Of a stretch of DNA of 64,000 nt, positions 10,687-23,300 are shown piece by piece. Every line of letters begins with the position of its first letter. The stretch's first letter is position 1. The DNA is from Dreissena polymorpha (Eukaryota > Mollusca > Bivalvia > Myida > Dreissenidae), in assembly GCF_020536995.1 (NCBI RefSeq), contig NC_068365.1, forward strand, positions 33,908,067-33,972,066, in the 5' to 3' direction. Both the position numbers and the translations under genes were made by a program. The notes under the pieces were generated by a model that was given only the letters and a program-made list of their open reading frames with translations, was not told the DNA's origin and did no database searches.

Positions 10687-13600
10687 CTATTTGTAAAGCG
10701 TAAACTTGTCGTCAGGGATTGGAGGCGAACGTGCGATGACACAACAAGCAAGTCGGGCGCCGGCGTTTCCGGTTTTCAAACTCTCGGGATCGCTCTTGTT
10801 CACACCAAGGTCATCCTCATTGGCATGGAGCTTAAAACAACCAACGAGAGCTTTTAACGACTAACATACAATAACTATGAGTTACTATAAAGGTGGACAA
10901 ACTAGAAAATGTATAGTAGTTACAATATGGCAACTCCAAGATATATGACCGTTCGGTAATGTTCTATACATTGATGTAGATATGTATATATAAAGTGTCA
11001 TCGATGTACATAGATTTAAAGCTGACGATTAAAATAAACAAAGATTCATCAACAATTTCATCTTAAAAAACGTGCGTTAATAAATGCCTTCTATACGTTA
11101 TTGTCTTCATAACTTGTTCTTATAATTGTAACGGTCCAGCATTAAACGATCTGCAAATGCAGCAGAGAATAGACATAAGCTAATAAGAGTTGCCACCATT
11201 GTCCAAATTTGTAGCACAGTATTCCTTTCATACAGGTATGATAATAGAGAATAAATAACTAAATACTGCAAACTTCAATAACCCATAAATTCGTTTGTTT
11301 ACCACGAGACTGGAAAAGAATATTGGCATTCGTTATTTTCTGAATAAAAAACTAGTCAGGACTTACCACAATTCCACGTCCTATGATCGACTCTGGTCCA
11401 GTCAGTCGTGCCATGTAGTCAACTATTCGGACGCTTATCCGGCCAGTTTTAGGATTTTGACGGACGTTACCCAAATCTCCAACGTAGCGATCGCTCCAAA
11501 ATAGAAAAGATATATGTCAGTATATAATTGTCAGCATATTCAACTAAATGTGACATTTTAACAGTTTAAATATATGACTTATATAAGAAAATCGACCTTA
11601 CCATAAGTATAACTTTCGATTTAATTAACAAAAAACAACACACTTTAAGCTGATCTCTTTGTTAATTCTAGTTATCATTACATCAGTGCTATAAACTAAA
11701 AAACGAATACATGTTGGGATTTTCAAATGTGGAATATTAACTTAACGTTTTGATAATAAATAAATAATACAATATTCCACATTTTTAAACATGAAATCAC
11801 GCCGCAAAAAATAGAGAATTGAAATGCTGCAAACGTCGGTGATCACCTACGGTATTTTTTTTTTAATTTCATGATAGGTTTATTACATGCGAACATTTTA
11901 TTCATGACTCTCAAACAAGAGCTTCGCGCATATGTAACTACGAAAAGCGAAAACACATATGTACTAAAATAGTTATGTGTATGTAGGATTTGAAAACATT
12001 TTTCTGGCATGTATGTGGTTCATAATTCAAATAGGTGTATATTTCGGAGGAATATACGGAAGAACAATTCTTTGAATTTTTTTTGCAATTCCAAAGCAAT
12101 TGACTAGCTTGCCAATAACACATTGCTAGTTTAAAAGGGTCCCATGGGTCTAAACTTGTCAGACACGTGTGAAGAGTTCAGTTCAACAAATATCAAACAT
12201 TTGTGCAAATACAAGAAGCCCAAGAAATAAAGCATCAATTCATGGACCGGCAGCATAAGTAACCAGAAACGGTTCTGTTGATGAAGTATGCCTTACTTTG
12301 GCGAGTTCCACGGTCCGCCGTGCGTAGCACTCCGGGGATTGTAGTAAGGTCCCATGGAATCGCAACCATTACTCACGTCACCGAATTCATGAATGTGTAA
12401 CCCGTGCTTGTGGTTGCCATCGTTGAGGGGAACATTGTCAATGTAGACCTGAATACTTATGAAGTCCGCCTTGCACTCTCCTGGCTAGATTACCAGAGCA
12501 AAACATTCTTTACAATTACTAATTGAACTTACATACGAAGTTATATAATCATTTTAAGTCAATGTTGTATACAATTAAAAAATGGTCAACATGCCCATGT
12601 TATTGTAAATAATGGCATATTATCATGAATATTCTCTTTCTAAAAAGGCACATACATATATGATTGAAATTTAAGATAAATTGATGCAGCATTCAAAACC
12701 TAAATATGCAATTATGCAGGCCGTGAATATTAATCATTTTGCACTAACTTAATAATACTTTGGACAAAAGTGGACCAGAGCGAGAAAGAAGTATTTGAAT
12801 CAAGAAAACAAACTAACACCTTAATTAAACGTTTACTTCAAATTGACATATTGAAACATCTGTGTAACAATACATATATTTAAAAAGATTGTACCCTCAG
12901 AGAATATTGAAATAAACACGCACTGAATTAAATTGTATATAAGCATTTACTTCAAATTAACATATGGACAAATCTGTGTAAAAATACACTTATTTAAACA
13001 TTGTATTCCCTCAGAAGGTATTAACATAAACACGAACTAAATTAAATTGTATGTAAGCATATTTACGAAATAAAGAATAGCTCATTACTGAATGCTAACC
13101 GTTGTGACATACGTTGCTATTTTTAGTTTGAAGAAATTAAGTGTGATACCATAACGTTTACTACCATGACGTTTAATGCAACTTACACTACATGTACAAC
13201 ACGAATTCTATTTTAGAACTCTTAAAATAAAGCAAAAGCTGACATAAGTCAATAAATCACAGTTTCGTCCGCTGAAACAATTGTCGGAAAATATATTTGA
13301 GTATGAGTGTAACGCTGCAGTCATACGTCTTACGACAAATCTTCTTACAAAGGTAATAAATTGCGTCGCCATTACGGAATATCATTCTGTTAATATCGAG
13401 TACATCACTGTCTTATATACAATTTAAATTAAAAATTGTTTCTATAAAGTTCACATTTAATTGATAAAGAGTTGACATTTGCTAATATTAAATGTCTGAC
13501 GTATAAAACATTTCATGTAACATAAAAGTGGTAAATAATACTGTCATTATATGAGCCTTGTTATGAGAATACTGGGTTTAATGCATGTGCGTTAAGTGTC

Positions 13601-14679
13601 ATCCCAGATTACCCTCTGCAGTCCTCACTGGCTAATCAGGGACGACACTTTCCGCCTAAACTTGATTTTCGGTAAGGAGGGACTCCCTTGAAACTAAAAA
13701 TACCATAAAAGCGGAAAGTGTCGTCCCTGATTAGCCTGTGCGGACTGCCAAGGCTAATCTGGGACGACACTTTACGCACATGCATAATGCCCAGTTTTCT
13801 CAGAACAAGACACATATAGTTAAATAAGTATGCACAAGTACCACAAGTTTCTGCGCGAAATAGAGTGTCCCATTAATGTCGCTGGGTTTGTCAGATGACG
13901 GCCGAAGGATGCAGACGGCGTATTCTTCTGTAAGAGCAAGATATAGCTTTACAGATACTTGAAGACAAAAAAATGTTAAGATTTACAAACTGACATATAA
14001 CATTTATCAAAAAAGCCGGAAACATAGCTCATTTGTTACAAGATTTAAAAAAAATGCATATAATGGTCTAGTTTTCCTCGCTTTTTAATATTTACAAAAT
14101 TTAGATTATGTGAGTACGTTTAATAGCCATTCATATATTATTCTTCATGTGTCCGATCATGCTTGTGCGAATTTCGAGTACTTCCGTCCCGGTAATTTTC
14201 CCTCCCGAAATGTTTAGCGAAAACGGACAAATACCCTCCCAGACGAATACATTTCCGTTCCAAAAAATCTAGCCAATACTAGCCAGTTTTGAGATGATAA
14301 TTAACGATAATTGTTTAACAAAATCTTTAAGTTTGACCATTTTTTTTTACAATTATCTTAATATTTTGATTAATAAATTATGAACTCGTTGTTGGCATGA
14401 TAAGGGATAATTTTATTGTAAAAGTTAATTACATGTTAGCATATTACAAAGCGTATATAATAAACTACTACATCATGAAATAAACCGTGTTGCATAATAA
14501 TTTACACAGCAAATGTTAACATAAAATATTAGATATTTTTGACCATATTCTTATTACAACAAAACTCTGTAAATACCTTGTATTGTGCAACGTTCAGGAG
14601 AAACTTCTGGAACTGAGCTTACTAGATGAACAACAACACTCAACACAAGAATCAGACGCAAATCCTTCTTCGACTTCAT
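10687..14679 (-). CDS. SOD-A: secreted Cu/Zn superoxide dismutase-like protein lacking two zinc ligands
   Basis: Five minus-strand exons (14679-14577, 13927-13842, 12484-12297, 11493-11367, 10830-10687) join in phase to give 215 residues. Residues 1-22 form a signal peptide ([17 protein letters not shown]), so the product should be secreted. The SOD fold is plain: [24 protein letters not shown], the LHANEDDLG copper-side segment and [10 protein letters not shown]. Copper ligands H93, H95 and H170, the disulfide cysteines and active-site R194 are kept. The bridging His of the usual GPHFNP/GPHYNP is Tyr (Y110 in GPYYNP) and the zinc His of RHVGD is Tyr (Y129 in RYVGD); H118 and D132 remain. A normal zinc site is therefore unlikely. 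Known bivalve SOD relatives (pernin, cavortin/dominin) are abundant hemolymph proteins with weak or no SOD activity; this gene may be of that kind. The NGT in exon 2 is an N-glycosylation site. The end of exon 2 (GTG|gtac) is my choice; CTT|gtgg is possible. It is tandem with SOD-B. Confidence 0.88.
13564..13804. repeat. Palindromic MITE in the SOD-A intron
   Basis: The inverted ends are tgagaatactgggttt and cccagttttctca. The arms each contain 'cagggacgacactttccgc' or its inverse, so the ~240-bp unit can fold into a long hairpin. I recognise the family as a common bivalve repeat. It lies between SOD-A exons 2 and 3. Confidence 0.85.
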
Positions 14680-16769
14680 TGTAAATTAAGACAAGATAAT
14701 GCAACGAGAACGTTGTTTAACAGTGTGTAGACGCTATTATTCTTAACAAGCGTCAACTATGCATACGTATGTTTTAACGTTAAGAAGATTGCATTGATGA
14801 TATGCTAATTTTGCCAACCGCCGACTATTTACGTTTAAAGTGTTTTACAAGGTGAGCAAGGCCGTTTGTCATACGTACGTGGTTTGTGTTTTGGTTTTAG
14901 GTGTCTATCAATTGTTAAGTTAATTGACAACTGACGTATGAATTGTAGTCGCATTATTATTTCCTTCTGTAACATGGTTAAATGGGATTGTAGAAAACAT
15001 TTAACACGATGATTAAAATAGATTTTAGCATTGATAGAGACGGGGGATACGCAACATGGTCCTTCAACAAAGCTGAACTTTCGTTATTTAATTATAATCA
15101 TAGAAAGTACGCAAGTTCTATTTTGTGCATAATACGCTCCAAACATTAATATAAAAAATCCATTTCCTGTGTTATAACTCCTTTGAGCATATTTTTGTTT
15201 ACATTAAATAACAAGTGTTCGAGCAGATGCAGAAACCAACCCTAATATTTAATAAATTATAGGCATATAATGATACAAATTCGACCCAATCTGTTAATTT
15301 GAAGAATGTAGTGTTAACAGAAGACAGTAACAAATGATTTAAGAGCGTTTGGTAACTATTAAGACATGCTGTGACAGGTTTTTACTAAATTATAATGATG
15401 AAAAAATGACATATTTTGACAAAAAGACATTTTCAATATAAAAGCGCCTTTTGTAGCGCTCTATGTCAGTGTGCTATAGAATTATTAGCCTAAAGTCTAA
15501 AATATCTAACGACATACGTATCAAAACATACATTTTGAATATTTCAATATGAATTATTGCATATTTAACGCTATGGAATTAACGCATTTGTATAATATAT
15601 TTGCGATTTTCTTGTAAATGACAAACAGACCTGACTTTGTAGTCTTCAACAAACAGTGACTTCCTCATAAGCGGAAGAACGGAATTGGTCTTAATCTGTT
15701 TGACAAATGTTAATTGTCATAAATCCTGGCTTTTTCAGTGATTAAGATAGTGTGTCTGTTCTCGCTAGATTTCGAGAAGATAAAATAAGAAATACGTTTT
15801 AAACTCGAATTGAAATTTATCGATAGCACCAATACATGCATAATTTTCTTTGTGAGAAAAATTGCGCCGGTCAGTTGACATCTTTGCACAAATTAATGTG
15901 GCTATCAGGGGCTATTCCCGGAGTTCAAGAGTTCTACCAAATGATTCATTTGAATAGCCCTTATAATGTTATGTTGATATAATACTTCATGAGCGTAAAT
16001 TAGCGAAGAGTATGTTTTGTGCTAAGTTGAAATTGTTGCTTTTATTTCATTCAAGTTTAATTTTTTGAATACTGCATCATTTGTGTAAGAACCGAACATT
16101 TGGTTTAGACATATTACGTTTAACAAAATGTCTACGAGGTTGGTATAAAAAGGGTATAACATATCCAATATTTGTTACATAGTTGTTCAAATCCAGTAAT
16201 CGGTTAACATATTACGGCTTTTGGGTGCTAAATCATTTTTTACATATGTTATGAATGAAATTTGTCACAGACGATTCTGGAAACACTCCTGCAAAGTTTG
16301 GTAAAAAGAAAAAAAAAGAAAAGTTCTTTCAGATAAAAATTTGCTTGAACCTAACGTTGGCAATGCAATAAAGTGTTTGTGACTACATTTTATTAGCACA
16401 ATTTAAACAAATCTAAATTAATGGAAATTGTTGCCCTAGTGTCTAGTAAATACACCTATGATTTTGATTTATCAAAGACATCACGAAAAGAAAAGTCCAA
16501 ATTACTGTTTTGACATTAACATGATGAATAAACAATTGGCATTTTTTAATTAAATATAATAGGCAGATAATAATGTGTTTAAAGTGTTATTATAGACATT
16601 AATAAGTGTATTAAGTCCGAATCTACCAAACCACGTTTTCTATTATTAATACACATTCAAGAACAAGTATCCGGTTTTTTGCAAACACTGTATGCAAAGA
16701 ATCAAAGATCGTTCTGACAGACTTCTGTTTAAAGTTTATGCAATATGCAAATACATGAATTACAGCAGT
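14680..16769. other. Intergenic between SOD-A and SOD-B
   Basis: This 2.1-kb stretch holds the SOD-A promoter side and the SOD-B 3' side. The only structure seen is a weak inverted pair (ggggctattc/gaatagccc) at 15906-15962. No gene or familiar repeat is visible. Confidence 0.4.
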
Positions 16770-16775
16770 TTTATT
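16770..16775 (-). promoter_or_regulatory. Polyadenylation signal of SOD-B
   Basis: AATAAA on the minus strand lies about 63 bases beyond the SOD-B stop. Confidence 0.45.
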
Positions 16776-16837
16776 TGTCTCAAGAATGTTAATTTTTTAA
16801 TCGAATATGGACAGTACATTTTCCTCAGGCAGCAAAT

Positions 16838-19800
16838 CTATTTGTAAAGCGTAAACTTGTCCTCATAGATTGGAGACGAGCGGGCGATGACGCAACACGC
16901 CAGTCGAGCGCCAGCATTTCCGGTGGTTATACTTCCGGTATCGTTCTTGTTCACTCCAAGGTCATCCTCCTTTGCATGAAGCTTAAAACAATGAAATAGA
17001 GAGATTTAATACTTTGTTATAGGTAATGCAATTAATATGACTTTTGACGAAATGATAGAGCATAGCAGACGACGAAAGATAAACCTTATCAGTGGTAGAT
17101 GAACAACATAAACAGAAAAACGGCGATGTTAATGAAATGCGCAGGTTTATTGATGACTGGCCTTTCTATGAAGTATTCCATTCATTGAACTGGTCCATCA
17201 TCAACGCATTTTCAATTGCATCAGTAAATTGATATTAAGCTATAAGAGCCGCCTTATATGTCACTATGTATATCAAAGTAGTTTGCCAAACCTGATGAGT
17301 ATATTTCCCCATATTGGAAGATAGTCACATACAGAAACAAAGCTTTTAAAGACAATTAGAAACCGGTAAGCGAAATGAACTACTTCGAACTACACCAGTT
17401 CGAATGACACCGGCATACACTACAATCGGATCATTCGTTTAAGATACTTTTTATTTAAAAGTCATCTAGAACTTACCACAATTCCACGTCCTATGATTGA
17501 CTCTGGTCCAGTCAGTCTTGCCAGGTAGTCAACCAGTCTGACGCTTACTTTTCCAGTTTTGGGATTTTGACGTACGTTACCAAAGTCTCCAACATGGCGA
17601 GCGCTTCAAAATGTAAAAAGAAAACGCGTCCATTTTAAACTATGGTATACTGTTTTTAGAATATTTGAGTCAATGTGACAGTATAAACTATTTCAATGCA
17701 AAATGCAGAAATATGGCACAAGTTTCCCTTTACACGTGTAGCTAGCTGATCAACATACACCTATCATAATATCTCCACAAATAAGCATTTACTATTGCAT
17801 GTTGGCTGATGCATATGTAAAAATATATTACCACTATTATTGGATGTCTTGAGTGCATTTTAATAATATTTTCTGTATTTGTTTTTTAATTAGAAAATTA
17901 CGCCAAAAGTACAAAGAACAGAAAATATTGCAATTACGGCAAAACAAACACAAACACTTAAACCCTCTCATATAACGCTGGTATGCAAACCACTTTATTC
18001 TAAGTTTGTATTTCACAACATGATGAGCTTGACACATTTCTAAACTTTCCAACAACAGCTATTTGCGTTTAACTTATGAAGAGCGTTTCATGTATTATGT
18101 TTGTGTATGACCGAAAATCGACAAATTGACAAGTTGAAGTCAGAAAGGATAACAACTATAAAATTATTGAAAAAAAATCTACTATTTTGTCGCTTAAAAT
18201 TACATCAGATTTAAGCGAAAATTCATTTCTTGGACCAAATACATGTATATGTAAAGAGGGCAGTGTGATAAAAGGTCGAATGGAAGGCAGGTAACGGAAT
18301 TATTTTAAACATTTGACCTTACTTTGGTAAGTTCCAGGGTTTTCCATGCGGTGACCCTCGGGGATTGTAATGAGGGCCCATTGAGCCGCAGCCATTGCGC
18401 GAGTCTCCGAACTCATGCACGTGTAACCCGTGCTTGTCGTTCCCGTCGTCGAGGGGGAGATTGTCAATGTAGACCTGGATACTCAGAAAATCCTCCTTGC
18501 ACTCGCCTGGCTGCATTAGCAAAAGGAAGGACATAAACCATGTTATTTAGTGGCTCAAATTTACATTTTAGAATACAATACGTGGTTACATTATCATGTT
18601 ATTCAGTTAAATATAGCATCTATACAGTTAATCGCGTCAAATCCAGTGCAATAATATGACCTTTTTATCAGGTTTTCACTTTGTAGAAGTACTTACAAAT
18701 ATCGATAGATGGTTGCATTACAAAAAAAAACGTTAAATAAATAACTTATTTTAAATAGGCAACACAAAACAACTGTGTGAAGATCATAACATACATTGAG
18801 CAACACATAGTATGGCAATAGTATGCACTCATGAGTACAAATCAATGTACATACGCAATATTGTTAGAATAACGTAAAGCTGGCTGGTTAATACATGTAC
18901 ATTTATGTCGGTGGGACGTATTTGGTACTTTTGTAGTAGGGGTTTATTGTAAGTCATTGTGACATTATATTAAATAAATACTCTTATGAGGGATTCGTAT
19001 TTCTAAATGTCATGAAACGTTTGTACAACGCACACTTGAACTAAAAAAAAGATCTGGCATAAGTCTCCGACGCATATGATTGTCTGAATCATTTAACACA
19101 AATGTCAGGAAATACATTTGCATTTAGAATGTTGCTTTGAATACACAAGTTTGTCTGATTGAACATCATCTTGTTATGGTGTTAAATTGCAAAGACAATT
19201 ATATAGTAACATTCTGTGTATGCCTTGTACATGTCCACCGCATATCTAAAAGAAAAATTAAAATAGTATTGGACCGTTAAGTGTAACATATACTAAAGAT
19301 AAAACATATGCAATGTACCACAAGTTTCTGCATGAAGTAAATTGTCCCATTGATGTTGCTGGGTTTATCGGATGACGGTTGTAGATTGCAAACGGCGAAT
19401 TCTTCTGAAACAGCAGAAGTATCTTACGAGAAACAATATCATTTAAAATGTCCTCGCTTATGAAGGTGGTATTTGCTTTAAAACTATGAAATCAGTATAT
19501 TTATTCTGACACATAATAATGATTACAAAAACGTTTTAATAATTAAAGAGCAGTGTTCGCGAAATTGAGTAAATTCAATTTCAATATGCATCTACATGTA
19601 TTAACATAACTGTATGTTTTCATACTGACGTCATGCGACTGTTTACTATAGTCATTGAGATAACACTGTGATTGTTTTCAAATCATGAACGTTCAGTAAA
19701 AGAAGCGATCTCTAATGTCATTTGAGCATGTATTCTTATGTGATTTATCATTGCTTGCAAGTTTAATTTAAAAAAATGTATTTTTATTCTATTTGTGTTT

Positions 19801-21553
19801 TTGTTATAAAATCATTCCCGTATCACTCTTTGTAAATAACATTACTATTAAACCTTTTAGTGGAAAATAATTCAACGTTTTCGAGACTAAACACATTAAA
19901 CGGACAACACAGTTTGTTCCTGTTACGGTGATGTAATTCCTTAATAAATAAATGCAATTCATTTTGTAAATGTGCATAATTATACACAGTTGAAAAACAT
20001 CCATTTATTATGCATTTAAAATAAGAAACACAAAGCGAGGTTTACTTTTGATGAGATGGTTACCTGTTATAACAAGCAAATTTGTTGAATTCATATGTAT
20101 CCCCCTCCCCCCACCCAAACAAAAACAATGTTTATGGACGGGTGCAAATCCCATGAGATACTGTATAGTCTTAAAACGAATACGTAGGGTTATTTTTTTC
20201 AAGCATTTCAATGTTCCCAATTGTATACGCCAACGGCTTTTCATGATAAATATTGAATCGTATAAGAAATATAGTCCTCAAAATCTGCATCATATAAGAA
20301 CAACAAATGGCAATAACTCTTATTTAGGAAATTGTAGGGTTTTTGTTATTGTGAACGGCAATTTCACTCAGTTGCTTTTCTTCTCGTTGATATCAATACA
20401 ACCATTAAGATTCATGTTGACACCATTTATGGTATCTGAGATGAATCCCAGAAAAGTTACATAATACAACAAGGGACAATAAAAACTATTTAAGTATAGT
20501 GGGGTTATGATTATTATGCATGACACACTTGCTGATATATATCTACATTCCCATGAAGTTCAATGTTGATATCGTATATAGTTTCTGAGATAAAACACAA
20601 GTTTGTGACAAACGGACGGACTGACGGACAGCGTCAATCCTATATCCCTCTGCCTTGGTCAGGAGATAATTGTGTTCTTTAATTTGAGTCATATTCATAA
20701 AGCAGCAGTATCAGTTGAAACGTTATGTGTCACTTATTTTTTAATAAATGTTTTGAGACACGTATCAATGCATAACACAGTGCAAAATGGCTTTTAATTA
20801 TGAACTAATTGACGAGTATACACACAGCTATTGCAAACCAAACGATACGGAATTTGTAATGAAACGGTCTATGTTTTAAACATGTCATACAACTTTCAAT
20901 CGTTTGATGAAGTGCATTGTATATTTTATAGCGATATTTTCATATATCTATTTACCAGAAAACATCAAATCACCACATTGCATAATGGCGTTTTACTTGA
21001 ACACATAATTATTGATATTCTTATTTTATTTCACCGAAAACATATCTAATGAGTGCATCGATTTAATTTATTTAACTGAAAATTATAAGGCTTGTATTAA
21101 CAGGTATTAAACATCTTTTATTTTCGAAAGAAAATGTTTTGGTATGAAAGGAGCTTATGAACTTGACTAATTTTTATCCGCAGGAATGCAATACGTAAAA
21201 ATTTTATTGTTTGATTTAACGAATATTTCAAGGTTTGGACATTTTGACACTTAAACGTGCTACTTAAAATGTCACCTGTTTATTACATAGGAAAAGTTAA
21301 AGTTTAAAACCGGTTTAAAATAAGAAGCATATTGCGATCGTAAGGAATAAAAGCATAACATAAAAGAACACCGTCATTGTAGGTTAATGTCTAGAATGCG
21401 TAAAAATGCCTTACAAACTATATTATGACCATTTACCTACTGCAACAAACCTCCGTACATACCTTTAATTTTGCAACTACCAAGCGAAACATCGACAGCA
21501 GACCTTACGAGATACACAAAGGAACACAAAACAAGAGTAAGATGCACATCCAT
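16838..21553 (-). CDS. SOD-B: secreted Cu/Zn superoxide dismutase, complete ligand set
   Basis: Five minus-strand exons (21553-21463, 19404-19319, 18510-18323, 17603-17477, 16981-16838) join in phase to give 211 residues. The signal peptide is [19 protein letters not shown], so the product is extracellular. It should disproportionate superoxide to oxygen and peroxide. All metal ligands are present: H89 and H91 in HGLHVHEF, bridging H106 in GPHYNP, H114, H125 and D128 in RHVGD, and H166 in [10 protein letters not shown] and Cys of GARLACC are also kept. Internal exon lengths (86, 188, 127) and the last exon (144) equal those of SOD-A, and both proteins end DKFTLYK, so the two are a recent tandem pair. 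The catalytic partner has kept its sites while SOD-A has not. An N-glycosylation site (NGT) lies in exon 2. The longest intron (19405-21462) contains a mollusc-type repeat near 20.0-20.66 kb. Confidence 0.92.
20030..20665. repeat. Dispersed mollusc-type repeat in SOD-B intron 1
   Basis: It carries phrases I know from a common bivalve repeat: 'gacaataaaaact', 'gttgatatc...tggtatctgagat' in two tandem versions, and 'gacaaacggacggactgacggacag' near 20609, ending near 'tatatccctctgcc'. The ORF across it has no recognisable protein. Boundaries are approximate. Confidence 0.55.
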
Positions 21554-22086
21554 CTTTACCGATCAGATTTTTAATAAAGACATGCTACCTCAACGCGAAG
21601 TTGAACAAGAGCAGATCCGAATGTTAACAAGCGTCGAGTATGTACGCATACGGACTTAATGGTATAATTCATGTGTAAATCTCGGTTCATTTATTTTGCG
21701 TCAGTTAAGGTGAGTCCGTGCGGTTGTCAAATGCACGTGTGATGGGTTTCAATTAGAGGCGCGACTGTTAATTGACAACTTACATGTGCATTGTACTTAA
21801 AAAGGTCTTATAGTGTTTGACTTGTTTGTGTTGATTTACTTGACTGTGAAGGTTATATCCAAAATAATTTTCTAAGCAGGTCATCAATGGACGAATCATG
21901 TAACAAATTCGGTTGTAAAATGTTGAACCAATGTTAATCTTCTAAAATGCAATCAGTTTTAACGAGGTTCTTATACATTTGCGCTGCGTAAAGGTACTGT
22001 CAGTTATCTACGAGCACGTGAATCTCACTTTACTCCGATCACTGATTTCGCCTCATTAAATTGTAACCAGTGGAGTCATCATGCGC

Positions 22087-22394
22087 CACAATCTCTACGC
22101 AGAGTTGTCGTTCCTTGCTCTCACATACAACTCTGCGGAAGGCTCAGCACGCCATTTTGTCTATAAAATAGCTAAAACCGAACAAACTCATTCAAAGTAT
22201 ATTTGTTGGATATTTAAGATCGCATGCATTAAATTAAGAAATATGACTTTTAAATGTACGATAAATCGTGCAAATACTTGCGAGTTTTAATGCAACTCTT
22301 TGGAACTATTTTATTGCCCATTTACGCAGATGGAATCATTCCACGCACTTTACATATGTAAATAATTGAACATAATGTTTATTGAGTGACGTTA
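22087..22394 (+). repeat. Dispersed ~310-bp repeat, copy 1 (other copy at 47572-47877)
   Basis: Three blocks match, in the same order, the reverse strand of 47877-47572: 22087-22156 (cagagttgtcgttcc...ggctcagca), about 22305-22345 (gaact-attgcc-atttac) and 22383-22395 (attgagtgacgttagg). Spacing is nearly the same. It abuts the left inverted end of the THAP element. Function is unknown. Confidence 0.6.
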
Positions 22395-22583
22395 GGAATT
22401 GACATGACGCCTTATCTATGATCGCTCCGCCCACTAGAATTGATCCACCAATCAGCGATCGATTAATCGGGCGCACTCGTTAGCAACGACCTGTCCGCCA
22501 TTTTCTAGACAAGCTACATGTTAAGGTTCACTTTTATTCCAACGAGTTTCTTTTGTTTTCCTCTTTAAAAAAAACGATTAAAA

Positions 22584-22770
22584 ATGGTTAAACGGTGTCA
22601 ATGGGGATTATGTAACTCGTACAATCGATATCCTGAAAGATTAGTTGGTGACATTTAATTTATATCGTTTCCAAAGCCGAAAAGAGATCTTGAGAACTGT
22701 AAGAGTTGTATAAATACATGCGGTCGTCACCACGAACAACTGAACGTCAACACTGTCAAAGACAATTATA
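22584..22770 (+). pseudogene. Decayed THAP-domain coding remnant
   Basis: From ATG at 22584 the frame reads MVKRCQWGLCNSYNRYPERL, the start of a C2CH THAP zinc finger (C-x4-C spacing). It continues, after an in-frame TAA at about 22656, with FISFPKPKRDLENC and CINTCGRHHEQLNV. The conserved Trp expected after FPKPK-xx-C is Cys. The CxxxxC, FPKPK and CGR blocks are typical of mollusc THAP proteins as I know them. With an internal stop and no downstream exon found, this copy looks dead. Confidence 0.6.
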
Positions 22771-22905
22771 ATATATTTTTATCGGATATACTAGCAGATT
22801 TAAATAGTTTATGTTATCGATCTGATTATCACATAATATTTCACTTTTTTAAAAATAGTTTTATCAGTTACTAGGTCAGAAGCGAGGTTCATCTGCATTA
22901 CTTAA

Positions 22906-22958
22906 AGAGAAATAAAACCCAGCATGAAGCGTAATTCATGCTGTGTTTTATTTCTCTG
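22906..22958. other. Near-perfect hairpin
   Basis: Arms agagaaataaaac and gttttatttctct, followed inward by cagcatgaa and ttcatgctg, form a stem of about 23 bp with one mismatch around a 6-base loop. It lies inside the THAP element. It could be a tiny foldback element or a structured RNA. Confidence 0.55.
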
Positions 22959-23169
22959 ATAGCAATGCACTTAATTGACATCATACATGTTATTTGAAGG
23001 TGACATGTGATATATTATCTTATTAACGGTATCTACACATTTGCACTCATGTGGTGACACCAATAAACGCTTTAAATCCACACTAGGAGCTCGAATGCAT
23101 AGATCTCATTTTTTAAACGAGGTTCGTTTATTTTGTTTGGATTAAAAAACGGAAATGAAATATGACAAA

Positions 23170-23300
23170 AACGGTGTAAAAAGGGTTAATGCAACTCTGA
23201 CATTTGTTATCCAGAAAGATAAGTTATATGAATTAAATTTATACCATTTCCAACGCGGCAATGCGGTCTTGACAAGAGCGAGTGGAAGCTTCAAGAATTA
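23170..23300 (+). pseudogene. Second, more decayed THAP-like copy
   Basis: The segment aaacggtgtaaaaaggg...gcaactc...ccagaaagataagtt...taaatttataccatttccaa is alignable by eye with the THAP remnant at 22593-22680, about 590 bp upstream in the same orientation. No THAP frame remains open. It indicates an internal duplication of the element. Confidence 0.45.

Noticed and set aside
20048-20464. A 138-codon open frame
   Set aside because: It lies within a dispersed repeat in a SOD-B intron, on the opposite strand, and encodes nothing recognisable.
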